8,262 nucleotides of DNA. Source: CAZKCK01 sp964552325. GTDB lineage: Bacteria > Bacteroidota > Bacteroidia > Bacteroidales > TTA-H9. The translations under genes were made by a program, and so were the position numbers. Every line of letters starts with the position of its first letter. Position 1 is the first letter of the stretch. The stretch covers positions 1 through 8,262 of the forward strand of contig CAZKHA010000153.1 in assembly GCA_964552325.1 (NCBI GenBank), read 5' to 3'. The notes under the pieces were generated by a model, which made no database searches, had not been told where the DNA came from, and saw only the letters and a program-made list of their open reading frames with translations. Shown here piece after piece: positions 1-6,835 of the stretch.

Positions 1-33
1 TCACATCCTCACATCTTCACATCTTCACATTCA
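1..33. repeat. 8-base tandem repeat (CACATCYT) at the left edge
   Basis: Bases 2-9, 10-17 and 18-25 are CACATCCT, CACATCTT, CACATCTT, followed by a decayed partial copy (CACATTCA, 26-33). The array begins immediately past the stop codon of the 248-residue gene and its last partial copy includes that stop. It runs up to the window edge, so its full length is unknown. On the minus strand each unit reads as ATGTGA plus a purine-rich dinucleotide. It may be a slippage-prone microsatellite between genes. No function can be assigned. Confidence 0.7.
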
Positions 34-777
34 CTTGGGTTCCTTGGCCTTTAAATCGCGGATAACATCCAGTATTTCGAGGTGGCCGGGAGTTCGCACG
101 TTGGTGGCAAAATACCCTTCGTACACAAAATCGCCATATTTGTTGCACTCTGAAATGGCTTCCTTAATTACAATGTTGAGGTTGGTTTGTATGGGCACTA
201 GCACTTTCATAAAGGCATACTCAAACAAAAAACGAGTTTGCTCGGTTTCGCCGCCAATGCGTTGTGTGGCTTCCTTAAACTCTAATTCAATTACTTTTTG
301 TTGTGTTTTAGTAAAACCAGGGCTTAGGCTTGGGAAAACCACCACACAATAGCGTAGCAAGCTTCCCTTGCCTCCCAAACCCGATGAAACGAAACGAGGC
401 ATCGTATCCGTAAGCTCGCTCTCAACAAATACTTTCGAAATATGGTAGGCAAAGCGTGCAAATTCGTGCAGATAGTGGGGCGCAACTTCACAATATTTTT
501 CAATTGTTCGGAAGGCGTCAACCCAACCTCTAAATGCCAGTATTACCAAGGTTTCTTTAATTTCTTGTTCGGTAAGGGCAGGATCGGAAAGGCGTTGGCC
601 CATTTCCATGGCCGTTTCATCGGCATATTCCGAAGCCTCGAGTTTGCTCGAAAGCTCCATAAACTCTTGCTGTACCTCAATAGGAAGCTCTTCTTCAAGC
701 ACATGTACATTGCCCATGTTGGCAAACACTTTTTGAAACTCCTCTGGAGTAAGCGAATTTTCGGGCATTTCTGTCAT
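31..777 (-). CDS. Conserved-looking hypothetical protein, 248 aa, last gene of the operon
   Basis: I do not recognise this protein. It has no signal peptide, lipobox or membrane segment, so it is probably cytoplasmic. The N-terminal 75 residues are acidic and look helical (many E, L, M and Q). Residues 75-120 continue as amphipathic helix (AFRGWVDAFRTIEKY, HEFARFAYHISKVF). A glycine-rich turn, SGLGGKGSLLRY at about 131-142, precedes a hydrophobic strand (VVVFPSL) and is the most motif-like part. The C-terminal third is mixed alpha/beta and ends in lysine-rich DLKAKEPK. The start at 777 lies 14 bases past the DagK stop; Met4 is an alternative start. No Shine-Dalgarno site is visible. The position suggests co-transcription with the lipid kinase and the LTA synthase-like gene, but its sequence gives no hint of enzymatic activity. 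Codon pattern and length support a real gene. Function unknown. Confidence 0.85.
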   Translation of the reverse strand: MTEMPENSLTPEEFQKVFANMGNVHVLEEELPIEVQQEFMELSSKLEASEYADETAMEMGQRLSDPALTEQEIKETLVILAFRGWVDAFRTIEKYCEVAPHYLHEFARFAYHISKVFVESELTDTMPRFVSSGLGGKGSLLRYCVVVFPSLSPGFTKTQQKVIELEFKEATQRIGGETEQTRFLFEYAFMKVLVPIQTNLNIVIKEAISECNKYGDFVYEGYFATNVRTPGHLEILDVIRDLKAKEPK

Positions 778-791
778 AGATAGTATAACAT

Positions 792-1676
792 TCAGGGCAC
801 AAGTATGTTCAGTGAGTGCTTATCAACCTTGAAGTGTAGGACTTTTCCCGCCTTTACGGGTTCCCCATCAATATTAATATACTTTCCTTTTTTGCGGCTT
901 ATGTTAAAATCCTGGGCCTTAAGCGTGGTAACGTATTTGCTGTGGTCAATTTTTTTGCTGAGCAGTAATCCCGCAATAAACGGGGTTTTGTAATATGGAA
1001 CCTTGCTAACAATTACAATATCAGCCAATCCATCGGTAATATCGGCTTGTGGGGCAATGGTGGTATTGTAGCCAAATTGGTTTGAATTGGCAATGCTGAT
1101 AAACAAAGCCCTTACTTCTAAAGTGCCTTGCTCGGTTGTAAGTGTGTATTTTTTAGGGTTATAGGCAAGATATTGCTTAAGTGCGATTTTAAAATAGGTA
1201 AAAAAGCCTCGGCGCGATTCCCTGGCAAACAGCCTAGCCACGCGTGCATCAAAGCCAATACCGGCTATGCTTACCATACGGATGGTTTGGTTTACAAGGA
1301 TTGTATCCATTGCCAAAACCTTACCTTTTATCAAGGTATCCAGCGCATGTTGTAGGTTGAATGGAATCCCCAGAAACCGCGCCAAGCCATTTCCAGATCC
1401 TAAAGGTATGATGCCAAGGTGTATGGTTGTACCTGCTAGGGCTTTGGCGATTTCGTTTACCGAACCATCGCCTCCCACTGCTACCACTGTGTTAAACCCT
1501 TGCTTGAGGGCCTCGATGGCAATGTGGTATCCATGTCCAGCGTATTCCGTAAAAAAGATTTGATAATCAATTTGTAAGTTGGCAGCTTGTTGTTCAAGCA
1601 ATTTGATAAGCTTATTCTTTTTGTCGTGGTGAATGCCCGATACCGGATTGATGATAAAAGCTATTTTTTTGGTCAT
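792..1676 (-). CDS. Diacylglycerol kinase family lipid kinase (DagK/YegS/DgkB type)
   Basis: A soluble lipid kinase of 294 aa, the usual length for bacterial DagK-catalytic-domain proteins. The family phosphorylates diacylglycerol or a related lipid at the inner membrane face, using ATP, to give phosphatidic acid. Seen in sequence: the N-terminal strand and nucleotide-binding INPVSG (9-14), the signature GGDGSVNEIAKAL (68-80) and the PLGSGNG loop (91-97). The C-terminal lobe has the conserved DG at 215-216 and a NIDGE motif (268-272) that in this family contributes to metal and nucleotide binding. All key motifs are intact, so it should be active. Its ATG overlaps the stop codon of the upstream LTA synthase-like gene as ATGA, which implies translational coupling. 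Since that enzyme class releases diacylglycerol, recycling of that product is the natural inference. The exact substrate (diacylglycerol, sphingoid base or other lipid) cannot be read from sequence; sphingolipid-making Bacteroidota use related kinases. Confidence 0.93.
   Translation of the reverse strand: MTKKIAFIINPVSGIHHDKKNKLIKLLEQQAANLQIDYQIFFTEYAGHGYHIAIEALKQGFNTVVAVGGDGSVNEIAKALAGTTIHLGIIPLGSGNGLARFLGIPFNLQHALDTLIKGKVLAMDTILVNQTIRMVSIAGIGFDARVARLFARESRRGFFTYFKIALKQYLAYNPKKYTLTTEQGTLEVRALFISIANSNQFGYNTTIAPQADITDGLADIVIVSKVPYYKTPFIAGLLLSKKIDHSKYVTTLKAQDFNISRKKGKYINIDGEPVKAGKVLHFKVDKHSLNILVP
1673..1676 (-). promoter_or_regulatory. ATGA stop/start overlap coupling two genes
   Basis: On the minus strand the context is AAGGAATGACC. 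The kinase ATG (1676-1674) shares two bases with the TGA stop (1675-1673) of the LTA synthase-like gene. AGGA abuts the ATG with no spacer, too close to act as a normal ribosome binding site. Initiation by ribosomes finishing the upstream gene is therefore the likely mode, which would keep the two products in proportion. Confidence 0.8.
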
Positions 1677-3604
1677 TCCTTGATGCTTAATTGGTTGTGG
1701 ATCATTCGTTGGTTGAACGACTGAATATATGCTTTTAGGTATAATTCATCTAGCAGCCTTTGTTTGCCGAGTTTTTGCAGTATATTGTTTTTAAGCAGCT
1801 TGTCATCCTTATACCGATAGCAAGCAGTGGTGTTATCGCCATTAAAAACATACAGCAACGAATCGGTAATATAGTGGTAATTGCCTGACAAATAGTTTAT
1901 GGCTCCAGGTTTAACGGTTGAGTCGGTAAGCGTCTTCCCAAAAGCTATAAAAGGTTTATCAAAATTAAGCAACCGTAAAACTGTGGGCATAATATCGGTC
2001 TGTTGGGCTACAACGGCACTTTGTTTTGGAGCTATCGTAGCAGGCATATAAAACAAAATGGGTATGGCATATTGCCCCAAAGTTGTGTTAAATTCAGGTG
2101 AATAGGCCTCTGATGAGTGATCGGCGGTAATCACGAACAAGGTATTGTCAAACCATTGTGTGTGCCGAGCCTTCTCAAAAAAAGTTTTTAGGGCAAAGTC
2201 GGCATACATAATGGCCTCTTGTATCGGTAGTTTTCCTTTACGGAATTTCCCTTTTAGATGCGCAGGGATGGTGTATGGGTGATGCGATGAGAGTGAAAAG
2301 ATAACACTTAGGAACGGTTGGTTGGTCATTGAGCAGTCATGTGCCACATAGTTGAAAAAAGGTTCATCAAAAATTCCCCATTTTCCATCAAAATCTGCAT
2401 CATTGGCGTATTCGTTGCGCCCTTTATAGTGCATAAAACCAGCAAGCTGTGCAAAGGCATCAAAACCCATGGTGCCATTGTTGCCACCATGGTAAAATGT
2501 GGTGGTATATCCCTTTTTGCCAAGGTAGGATGCCAGGCTTTCAATCTTGTTAGATGCATAAATAGAGCTGATAAAGTCTTGATCCATCAATGCGGGTAGG
2601 CTTGCAGTTATGGCAGGTATCCCTTCAATTGAACGCTTACCGTTGGCATAAGCCCTAAACAGCAAGCCCTGCCTTGCCAGCGAATCGAAAAAGGGCGTAA
2701 AGCCTTGGTAGCCTGGCTGGGGGTTCATCAGTGCCGAATGCTCGTTCGAGAAGCTTTCCATGATAATTACCACCACGTTAGTGGGTTTAAATGGTTTCAG
2801 TTGGGTACTATCCGGTGTAAACAGGGGTGTGAAATAAGCTGAACAAGCCTTTTCGTTGTTGAAATAGGCTCGTTGGGTCAAGCCTTGTTGCTTCAAGGTT
2901 TTTATTAACGTAAATGGGGTGTTAACAATAATCGGGATTTGTCTCGATTCAACGGTTTGAGCGGCTGTTATCAGGCTGATGGGCTTGAGCTGAAATCCTC
3001 CGCGTATCCCTAGCACACTAACAGCCAGCCATGCTGACAGCAGCAGGGTATTCATCACAAAAAAGTGATGATAAACCACATTTTTTGTTTTTTTTGAATT
3101 GAATAATAGCTTATTAAGCCATATAAAAAACACTATACACAGCCAAAATCCAACAAAATGTGGCCAGAAATCGAGGATAAACTGGGGCAACAAGGGCCAA
3201 AAGTTATCTCCAGCAGCTAAAAAACCAAAAATATCGCCGGTAAGCCGTTTTAAATTAAACGGAAAGTAAACAGCATCCATAAAGTTTAAAGCCAAGGCCA
3301 AACCATTGCTCACATAAAACAAGATAAGCAATAAACGGGTATATATGTTGCTGTTCCTGAACAAAAACGGAAGGGCACTCAAAACTATAAACAGCCCGTT
3401 TGCCATAAACAAGGTTGACACATCGAATCGTAATCCGAGGAACCATAAGCGAAAAACAGATGCAAAGCCTAAGTCATCTTTATAAAGCGCTGCGTTGGAA
3501 AACAACAACAGCATTCGCGAGGCCGAGAGAAAAACAAGCGCAAGCAAAAGCCTGCCAATGAGGCGCAAATGGTAGTGGGTGTTTGATGGTCGATTGAGCC
3601 CCAT
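1673..3604 (-). CDS. LTA synthase family (LtaS/MdoB-like) membrane phosphotransferase/sulfatase-fold protein
   Basis: A 643-aa polytopic inner-membrane protein with a large extracytoplasmic alkaline-phosphatase/sulfatase-fold domain. About five hydrophobic segments fall at roughly 15-39, 68-82, 90-112, 140-165 and 178-200, the architecture of LtaS and MdoB/OpgB. The catalytic domain starts near 275 with VVVIIMESFSNE, where E283 is the expected metal ligand. The nucleophile region is NGKRSIEGIPAI, with Ser325 where Gram-positive LtaS has Thr. DGKWGIFDEPFF (406-417) and HHPY (441-444) follow, and ITADHSSE (492-499) supplies the metal-binding Asp495 and His496. The family transfers phosphoglycerol or phosphoethanolamine headgroups from phospholipid to a glycan or lipid acceptor and leaves diacylglycerol. 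The acceptor in this organism is unknown. The gene starts 9 bases after the lipoprotein stop and overlaps the kinase gene by 4 bases. It could instead be a hydrolase of the same fold. Confidence 0.9.
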   Translation of the reverse strand: MGLNRPSNTHYHLRLIGRLLLALVFLSASRMLLLFSNAALYKDDLGFASVFRLWFLGLRFDVSTLFMANGLFIVLSALPFLFRNSNIYTRLLLILFYVSNGLALALNFMDAVYFPFNLKRLTGDIFGFLAAGDNFWPLLPQFILDFWPHFVGFWLCIVFFIWLNKLLFNSKKTKNVVYHHFFVMNTLLLSAWLAVSVLGIRGGFQLKPISLITAAQTVESRQIPIIVNTPFTLIKTLKQQGLTQRAYFNNEKACSAYFTPLFTPDSTQLKPFKPTNVVVIIMESFSNEHSALMNPQPGYQGFTPFFDSLARQGLLFRAYANGKRSIEGIPAITASLPALMDQDFISSIYASNKIESLASYLGKKGYTTTFYHGGNNGTMGFDAFAQLAGFMHYKGRNEYANDADFDGKWGIFDEPFFNYVAHDCSMTNQPFLSVIFSLSSHHPYTIPAHLKGKFRKGKLPIQEAIMYADFALKTFFEKARHTQWFDNTLFVITADHSSEAYSPEFNTTLGQYAIPILFYMPATIAPKQSAVVAQQTDIMPTVLRLLNFDKPFIAFGKTLTDSTVKPGAINYLSGNYHYITDSLLYVFNGDNTTACYRYKDDKLLKNNILQKLGKQRLLDELYLKAYIQSFNQRMIHNQLSIKE

Positions 3605-3613
3605 TAGGTTGCT

Positions 3614-4285
3614 TTAAGGCTTCTTTTGGTAAATAAGTTTGCCAAATAAGGTATCCTTATCGCCCGAATTATCAATAATGCGCTGGTACCCAATTTCAAA
3701 ACTTTTGCCATCGGAAGCAATTTTTCCTGCTCCCGTAAACGAAATTACGGTTGTTGAAGTGGTTTGAATTACTTGTGGATAAATTCCTAAGGTATCGCCT
3801 AAGTTTCCAAGCAAGTCGCTCGAAAGCGTCTTTGATGACAGACCCCCAATATTCATAAACCGGATTTTGGTATTGCTAAGTTCTTGAATGGAGTCTTCGA
3901 AGAGTTCAGGAGTAACGGCATCTGGAGGTTCATGGCGTTGGCCATCCCATTTACCCACCAAGTTTGCGGCTTCAATTTTTACGATAACTATTCTATTGGC
4001 TTGGCTTACATTTGAATTAAAGTCTTCGGCAAAATAATTCACCTTGTAGCGCCCGGCTTTGCTGGTATCAAGCTCCGAAACATCGGTCCATATTTTTAAA
4101 ATAGCATTGTTGTCGGTAACCATTACCCCCGTATCTTTGTAAGCAGTATTTAGCCGCATATATTGGGGATTATTGCCTAAAACAAATATGAGTGGCGCTG
4201 TTTCGTCCTCCACTTCGCTCAAGCAACCGCTCAGGGCGGTAAAAACAACTAAAATGGCAATAATAGCACGGTTTTTTGTAAGCAT
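3614..4285 (-). CDS. Lipoprotein with DUF5011-like Ig-fold domain, first gene of the operon
   Basis: A 223-aa secreted lipoprotein. The N-terminus has Lys and Arg (4, 6), a hydrophobic stretch (7-18) and the lipobox LSGC with Cys21 as the lipidated residue. It is followed by acidic residues (SEVEDE), as is common in surface-exposed Bacteroidota lipoproteins. Residues about 28-105 match the DUF5011 pattern: a TAPLIFVLG strand, YKDTGVMVTD (49-58), a valine/aspartate strand, then AGRYKVNYFAEDFNSNVS and a final RIVIVKI strand. This is a small Ig-like beta sandwich often found as an N-terminal spacer or binding module. The rest (LVGKWDGQRHEP onward) is a beta-rich domain of unknown role, possibly lipocalin-like in its GKWDG opening. 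It precedes the LTA synthase-like gene by 9 bases. No enzymatic motif is visible. The start at 4285 gives a proper signal peptide, and an A-rich leader follows a good -7 box. Confidence 0.88.
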   Translation of the reverse strand: MLTKNRAIIAILVVFTALSGCLSEVEDETAPLIFVLGNNPQYMRLNTAYKDTGVMVTDNNAILKIWTDVSELDTSKAGRYKVNYFAEDFNSNVSQANRIVIVKIEAANLVGKWDGQRHEPPDAVTPELFEDSIQELSNTKIRFMNIGGLSSKTLSSDLLGNLGDTLGIYPQVIQTTSTTVISFTGAGKIASDGKSFEIGYQRIIDNSGDKDTLFGKLIYQKKP

Positions 4286-4311
4286 GTTTTTATGGGTTTA
4301 ACAATACATGG

Positions 4312-4319
4312 CAAAGTTA
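4312..4319 (-). promoter_or_regulatory. Probable -7 box (TAACTTTG) of the four-gene minus-strand operon
   Basis: On the minus strand TAACTTTG matches the Bacteroidota -7 consensus TAnnTTTG exactly and lies 26 bases before the lipoprotein ATG, giving a leader of about 20 bases. No TTTG at the usual 19-21-base spacing is seen; the nearest is about 25 bases upstream. The -33 element is therefore weak or absent. A second match (TACTTTTG, minus strand, 4369-4362) lies farther upstream. Confidence 0.55.
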
Positions 4320-4351
4320 GTGCAAGATTTAAGCAACCTAGCTACAAACTT

Positions 4352-4369
4352 TACTTTTATGCAAAAGTA
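4352..4369. promoter_or_regulatory. Short inverted repeat carrying promoter-like boxes on both strands
   Basis: TACTTTT (4352-4358) and AAAAGTA (4363-4369) form a 7-base inverted repeat with a 4-base centre, ATGC, inside the divergent intergenic region. The minus strand reads TACTTTTG, an exact TAnnTTTG match; the plus strand reads TACTTTTA, one mismatch. It could be a second promoter for the operon, an operator, or chance in AT-rich DNA. Confidence 0.3.
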
Positions 4370-4421
4370 TTAATTTCTTATGCTAAATGCATAGGAAGTA
4401 GTAACGAGTGATCAATAGCAT

Positions 4422-4429
4422 TATTTTTA
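4422..4429 (+). promoter_or_regulatory. Possible -7 box (TATTTTTA) abutting the pbpC start
   Basis: TATTTTTA differs from TAnnTTTG only at the last base, and ends 4 bases before the annotated pbpC ATG. If it is real, transcription would begin at or just after that ATG. This would mean either a leaderless message or translation from a later start; Met18 (4485) is the first in-frame alternative. No better box was found nearer. Confidence 0.3.
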
Positions 4430-4433
4430 CCCC

Positions 4434-6755
4434 ATGATTGGAACTTGGAATCAAATACGCGTTAAATGGTTGCGATACCGCAAAATGGCACTTTCAATTT
4501 ATGCTGCCTTATTGGTGGTTTTTTTGCTAGATATTTTGTTTCCAATACAATACGAACGTGATTATGCCACGGTGGTGTATGCTGCCGATTCTTCTGTTTT
4601 AACTGCATACTTAAGCCCAGACGATAAATGGCGTATGTTGACCGATAAGCAAGAAGTATCGGATGTGTTTGTTAAAGCCTTGCTATACAAAGAAGATCGC
4701 TATTTTTATTATCATTATGGGTTTAATCCGTTGGCCATGCTTCGGGCTGGATTTAACAATATTGTTGCGGGAAAACGTACTTCGGGTGCTTCAACCATCA
4801 CCATGCAGGTGGTTAGGCTCCTCGAGCCCCGTAAGCGGACCTACGCAAGTAAATTCATTGAAGTGCTGCGAGCCATACAACTCGAGAGCTGCCTTTCTAA
4901 GCATCAAATCCTCAACCTTTATCTAAATTTGGCACCCTATGGTAGCAATATTGAGGGAATAAAGGCAGCATCACTGCTCTATTTTGGCCATACACCCAAA
5001 CAAATTAGCTTGGCACAAGCTGTAACGTTGGCAATTATCCCCAATAGGCCCAATTCGCTCAATCCTGCGAACTTACATATTTTGTTAACCGCCCGCAATA
5101 AATGGATTAACAGATACCTAGCGGCTGGAGTTTTTCCGAAACAAGATTGCGAAGATGCGTTGAAAGAGCCCTTAGATATTAGCCGGAAGCCCGCCCCACA
5201 AAAGGCGCCGCATTTGTGTTACCGCCTTTCCCAAAGCCAGGCTCACAATCGAAACATTTACTCCACTATTCAACCCGAAGTGCAATCGAAAGCCGAGGCA
5301 CTTGTAAAGGCTCATGTGCGCAGGTTGCAGGGGATGGGTATTTCAAATGCTGCCGTAATGGTGGTCAATAATCAGAATAACCAAGTGGTAGCTTATGTTG
5401 GATCGGCAGATTGGTATAATCAAAATGCTTATGGCCAAGTGGATGGTTGCAAGGCAGTGCGCTCTCCGGGTAGCACCCTAAAACCCTTGCTTTATGGGCT
5501 TTCGTTTGATAAGGGCTTGTTAACACCTCGCTCGGTATTACTTGATGTTCCCTATCGTTTTGATGGATTTTCGCCTGAAAACTACGACGATACCTATGTA
5601 GGATTGGTTTCGGCCGAGCAAGCCTTGGCCTCTTCCTTAAATGTTCCTGCCGTGCAACTTCTAAGTAAAATGGGAATCCAGAATTTTTCGAATGCGCTGG
5701 CTTCATGTGGATTTCGGCAAATTGAAAAGGATTCGCGCAAGCTCGGCCTATCGATGATTTTGGGTGGCTGTGGGGCGCGGCTGGAGGAATTGGTGAAGCT
5801 TTATGCTGGGTTCGCTCACCAAGGTGTGGTTACTGATCTTAAATTTACCCAAGAGGCATCCACCGCTTTGCCTGTTTCTATTCTATCGGATGGATCCGCT
5901 TTTTTGATTACCCAAATACTAACCAAGCCCGGAAGGCCCGATTTGCCACGCAGTTTCGAAAATAGCCGGAATTTGCCCCGTATTGCCTGGAAAACTGGAA
6001 CTTCTTATGGGCACCGCGATGCATGGAGTATTGGTTATAACGCAAGCTTTACCATTGGAGTTTGGGTTGGCAACTTTGATGGGCACGGTGTGCCAGAGCT
6101 TGTTGGTGCCGAAATTGCGGCCCCACTATTGTTCGATTTGTTTAACAGTATCAACACTCGTCAACCAAAAAAATGGTTTCAAATGCCAGAAAGTGTTGAT
6201 ATCCGTTATGTGTGCCCCGAAAGTGGCTTGCCTCCCGAAAGCTTTTGCAGCCATCAGGTGATGGATTACTACTTGCCGGGTATAAGCCCAACACAAAAAT
6301 GTACCCATCTTAAATATATATTTATTGCTGCAGATGAGTCAATTAGCTATTGCCAGTCCTGCCTTCCAGCCAATGGATACAAAAAACAGCTTTATCCCGA
6401 TTATCCCCCGGAGCTTATTGCATATTACAGCGATAACACGATTGATTACAAACATATTCCACCCCATAACCCACAATGCGACAAGGTTTTTGACCTCAAC
6501 AGCCCACGAATAGTTTCGTTGAACGAAAACGCTGAATATTATATTGAAAAGGGCCAACAGCAGCAACTTGCGTTGCAAAGTCTTGTTAATGGCGATGTTA
6601 CAACGGTTTACTGGTACATCGATGATAAACTGTATGGGGCATGTAAACCCGCCGACAAGCTTTTTTTTGTGGCTTGGCCGGGAAGGATAAAGGTTTCGTG
6701 CCAGGATGATAAAGGACGGCATACCGATATTTATATTAAAGTAGCTTATTACTAG
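4434..6755 (+). CDS. pbpC: Penicillin-binding protein 1C (bifunctional glycosyltransferase/transpeptidase)
   Basis: Class A penicillin-binding protein of 773 aa, close to E. coli PBP1C in length. It is anchored by one membrane helix (about 19-37) after a short basic cytoplasmic tail and acts in the periplasm on peptidoglycan. The GT51 domain (about 55-230) shows KEDRYFYYHYG with catalytic Glu87, GASTITMQVVRLL (118-130) and the RAIQLESCLSKHQILNLYLN helix. The transpeptidase domain (about 300-575) has SPGSTLKP with nucleophile Ser347 and Lys350, the SLN motif at 401-403, and KTGTS at 520-524. A cysteine-bearing linker (Cys594, 605, 623, 640, 643) leads to the C-terminal PBP1C beta domain (BiPBP_C, about 685-770). 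All catalytic residues are present. Met1 is preferred as start because it supplies the basic residues before the helix. pbpC is often next to an alpha-2-macroglobulin gene (as in E. coli); here its neighbours are unrelated. Confidence 0.95.
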   Translation: MIGTWNQIRVKWLRYRKMALSIYAALLVVFLLDILFPIQYERDYATVVYAADSSVLTAYLSPDDKWRMLTDKQEVSDVFVKALLYKEDRYFYYHYGFNPLAMLRAGFNNIVAGKRTSGASTITMQVVRLLEPRKRTYASKFIEVLRAIQLESCLSKHQILNLYLNLAPYGSNIEGIKAASLLYFGHTPKQISLAQAVTLAIIPNRPNSLNPANLHILLTARNKWINRYLAAGVFPKQDCEDALKEPLDISRKPAPQKAPHLCYRLSQSQAHNRNIYSTIQPEVQSKAEALVKAHVRRLQGMGISNAAVMVVNNQNNQVVAYVGSADWYNQNAYGQVDGCKAVRSPGSTLKPLLYGLSFDKGLLTPRSVLLDVPYRFDGFSPENYDDTYVGLVSAEQALASSLNVPAVQLLSKMGIQNFSNALASCGFRQIEKDSRKLGLSMILGGCGARLEELVKLYAGFAHQGVVTDLKFTQEASTALPVSILSDGSAFLITQILTKPGRPDLPRSFENSRNLPRIAWKTGTSYGHRDAWSIGYNASFTIGVWVGNFDGHGVPELVGAEIAAPLLFDLFNSINTRQPKKWFQMPESVDIRYVCPESGLPPESFCSHQVMDYYLPGISPTQKCTHLKYIFIAADESISYCQSCLPANGYKKQLYPDYPPELIAYYSDNTIDYKHIPPHNPQCDKVFDLNSPRIVSLNENAEYYIEKGQQQQLALQSLVNGDVTTVYWYIDDKLYGACKPADKLFFVAWPGRIKVSCQDDKGRHTDIYIKVAYY

Positions 6756-6806
6756 ATCATTAAATACTTTTAGCGATCATATGGGCCAAAGGTTAAGCGG
6801 ATTTAG

Positions 6807-6814
6807 TACTTTTG
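6807..6814 (+). promoter_or_regulatory. Probable -7 box (TACTTTTG) of ychF
   Basis: TACTTTTG matches TAnnTTTG exactly and lies 21 bases before the ychF ATG, inside the 80-base gap after pbpC. This suggests that ychF has its own promoter with a short AT-rich leader and no Shine-Dalgarno site. A weaker TACTTTTA occurs at 6765-6772. No clear -33 TTTG was found. Confidence 0.55.
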
Positions 6815-6835
6815 CCGAAAATTTAATTACGCTAT

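Noticed and set aside
1..33. CRISPR-like array
   Set aside because: Units are 8 bases and directly adjacent, without spacers.
442..783. Plus-strand open frame of 113 codons opposite the 248-aa gene
   Set aside because: It is antisense to a better gene in a tight operon, and its translation is rich in Phe/Lys with no domain pattern, as expected for a shadow frame.
1673..3604. Classical arylsulfatase
   Set aside because: The formylglycine signature (C/S-x-P-x-R) is absent from the nucleophile region, and the multi-helix N-terminus fits LtaS/MdoB.
5365..5706. Minus-strand open frame of 113 codons inside pbpC
   Set aside because: It lies wholly opposite the conserved transpeptidase domain, and the translation has no recognisable features.
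6339..6722. Minus-strand open frame of 127 codons opposite the 3' end of pbpC
   Set aside because: The hydrophobic-looking translation arises as the complement of the PBP1C C-terminal domain; no promoter or independent support.
4485..6755. pbpC starting at Met18
   Set aside because: It would remove the basic cytoplasmic tail before the membrane helix; no better ribosome binding site supports it. It remains possible if the -7 box at 4422-4429 is the real promoter.
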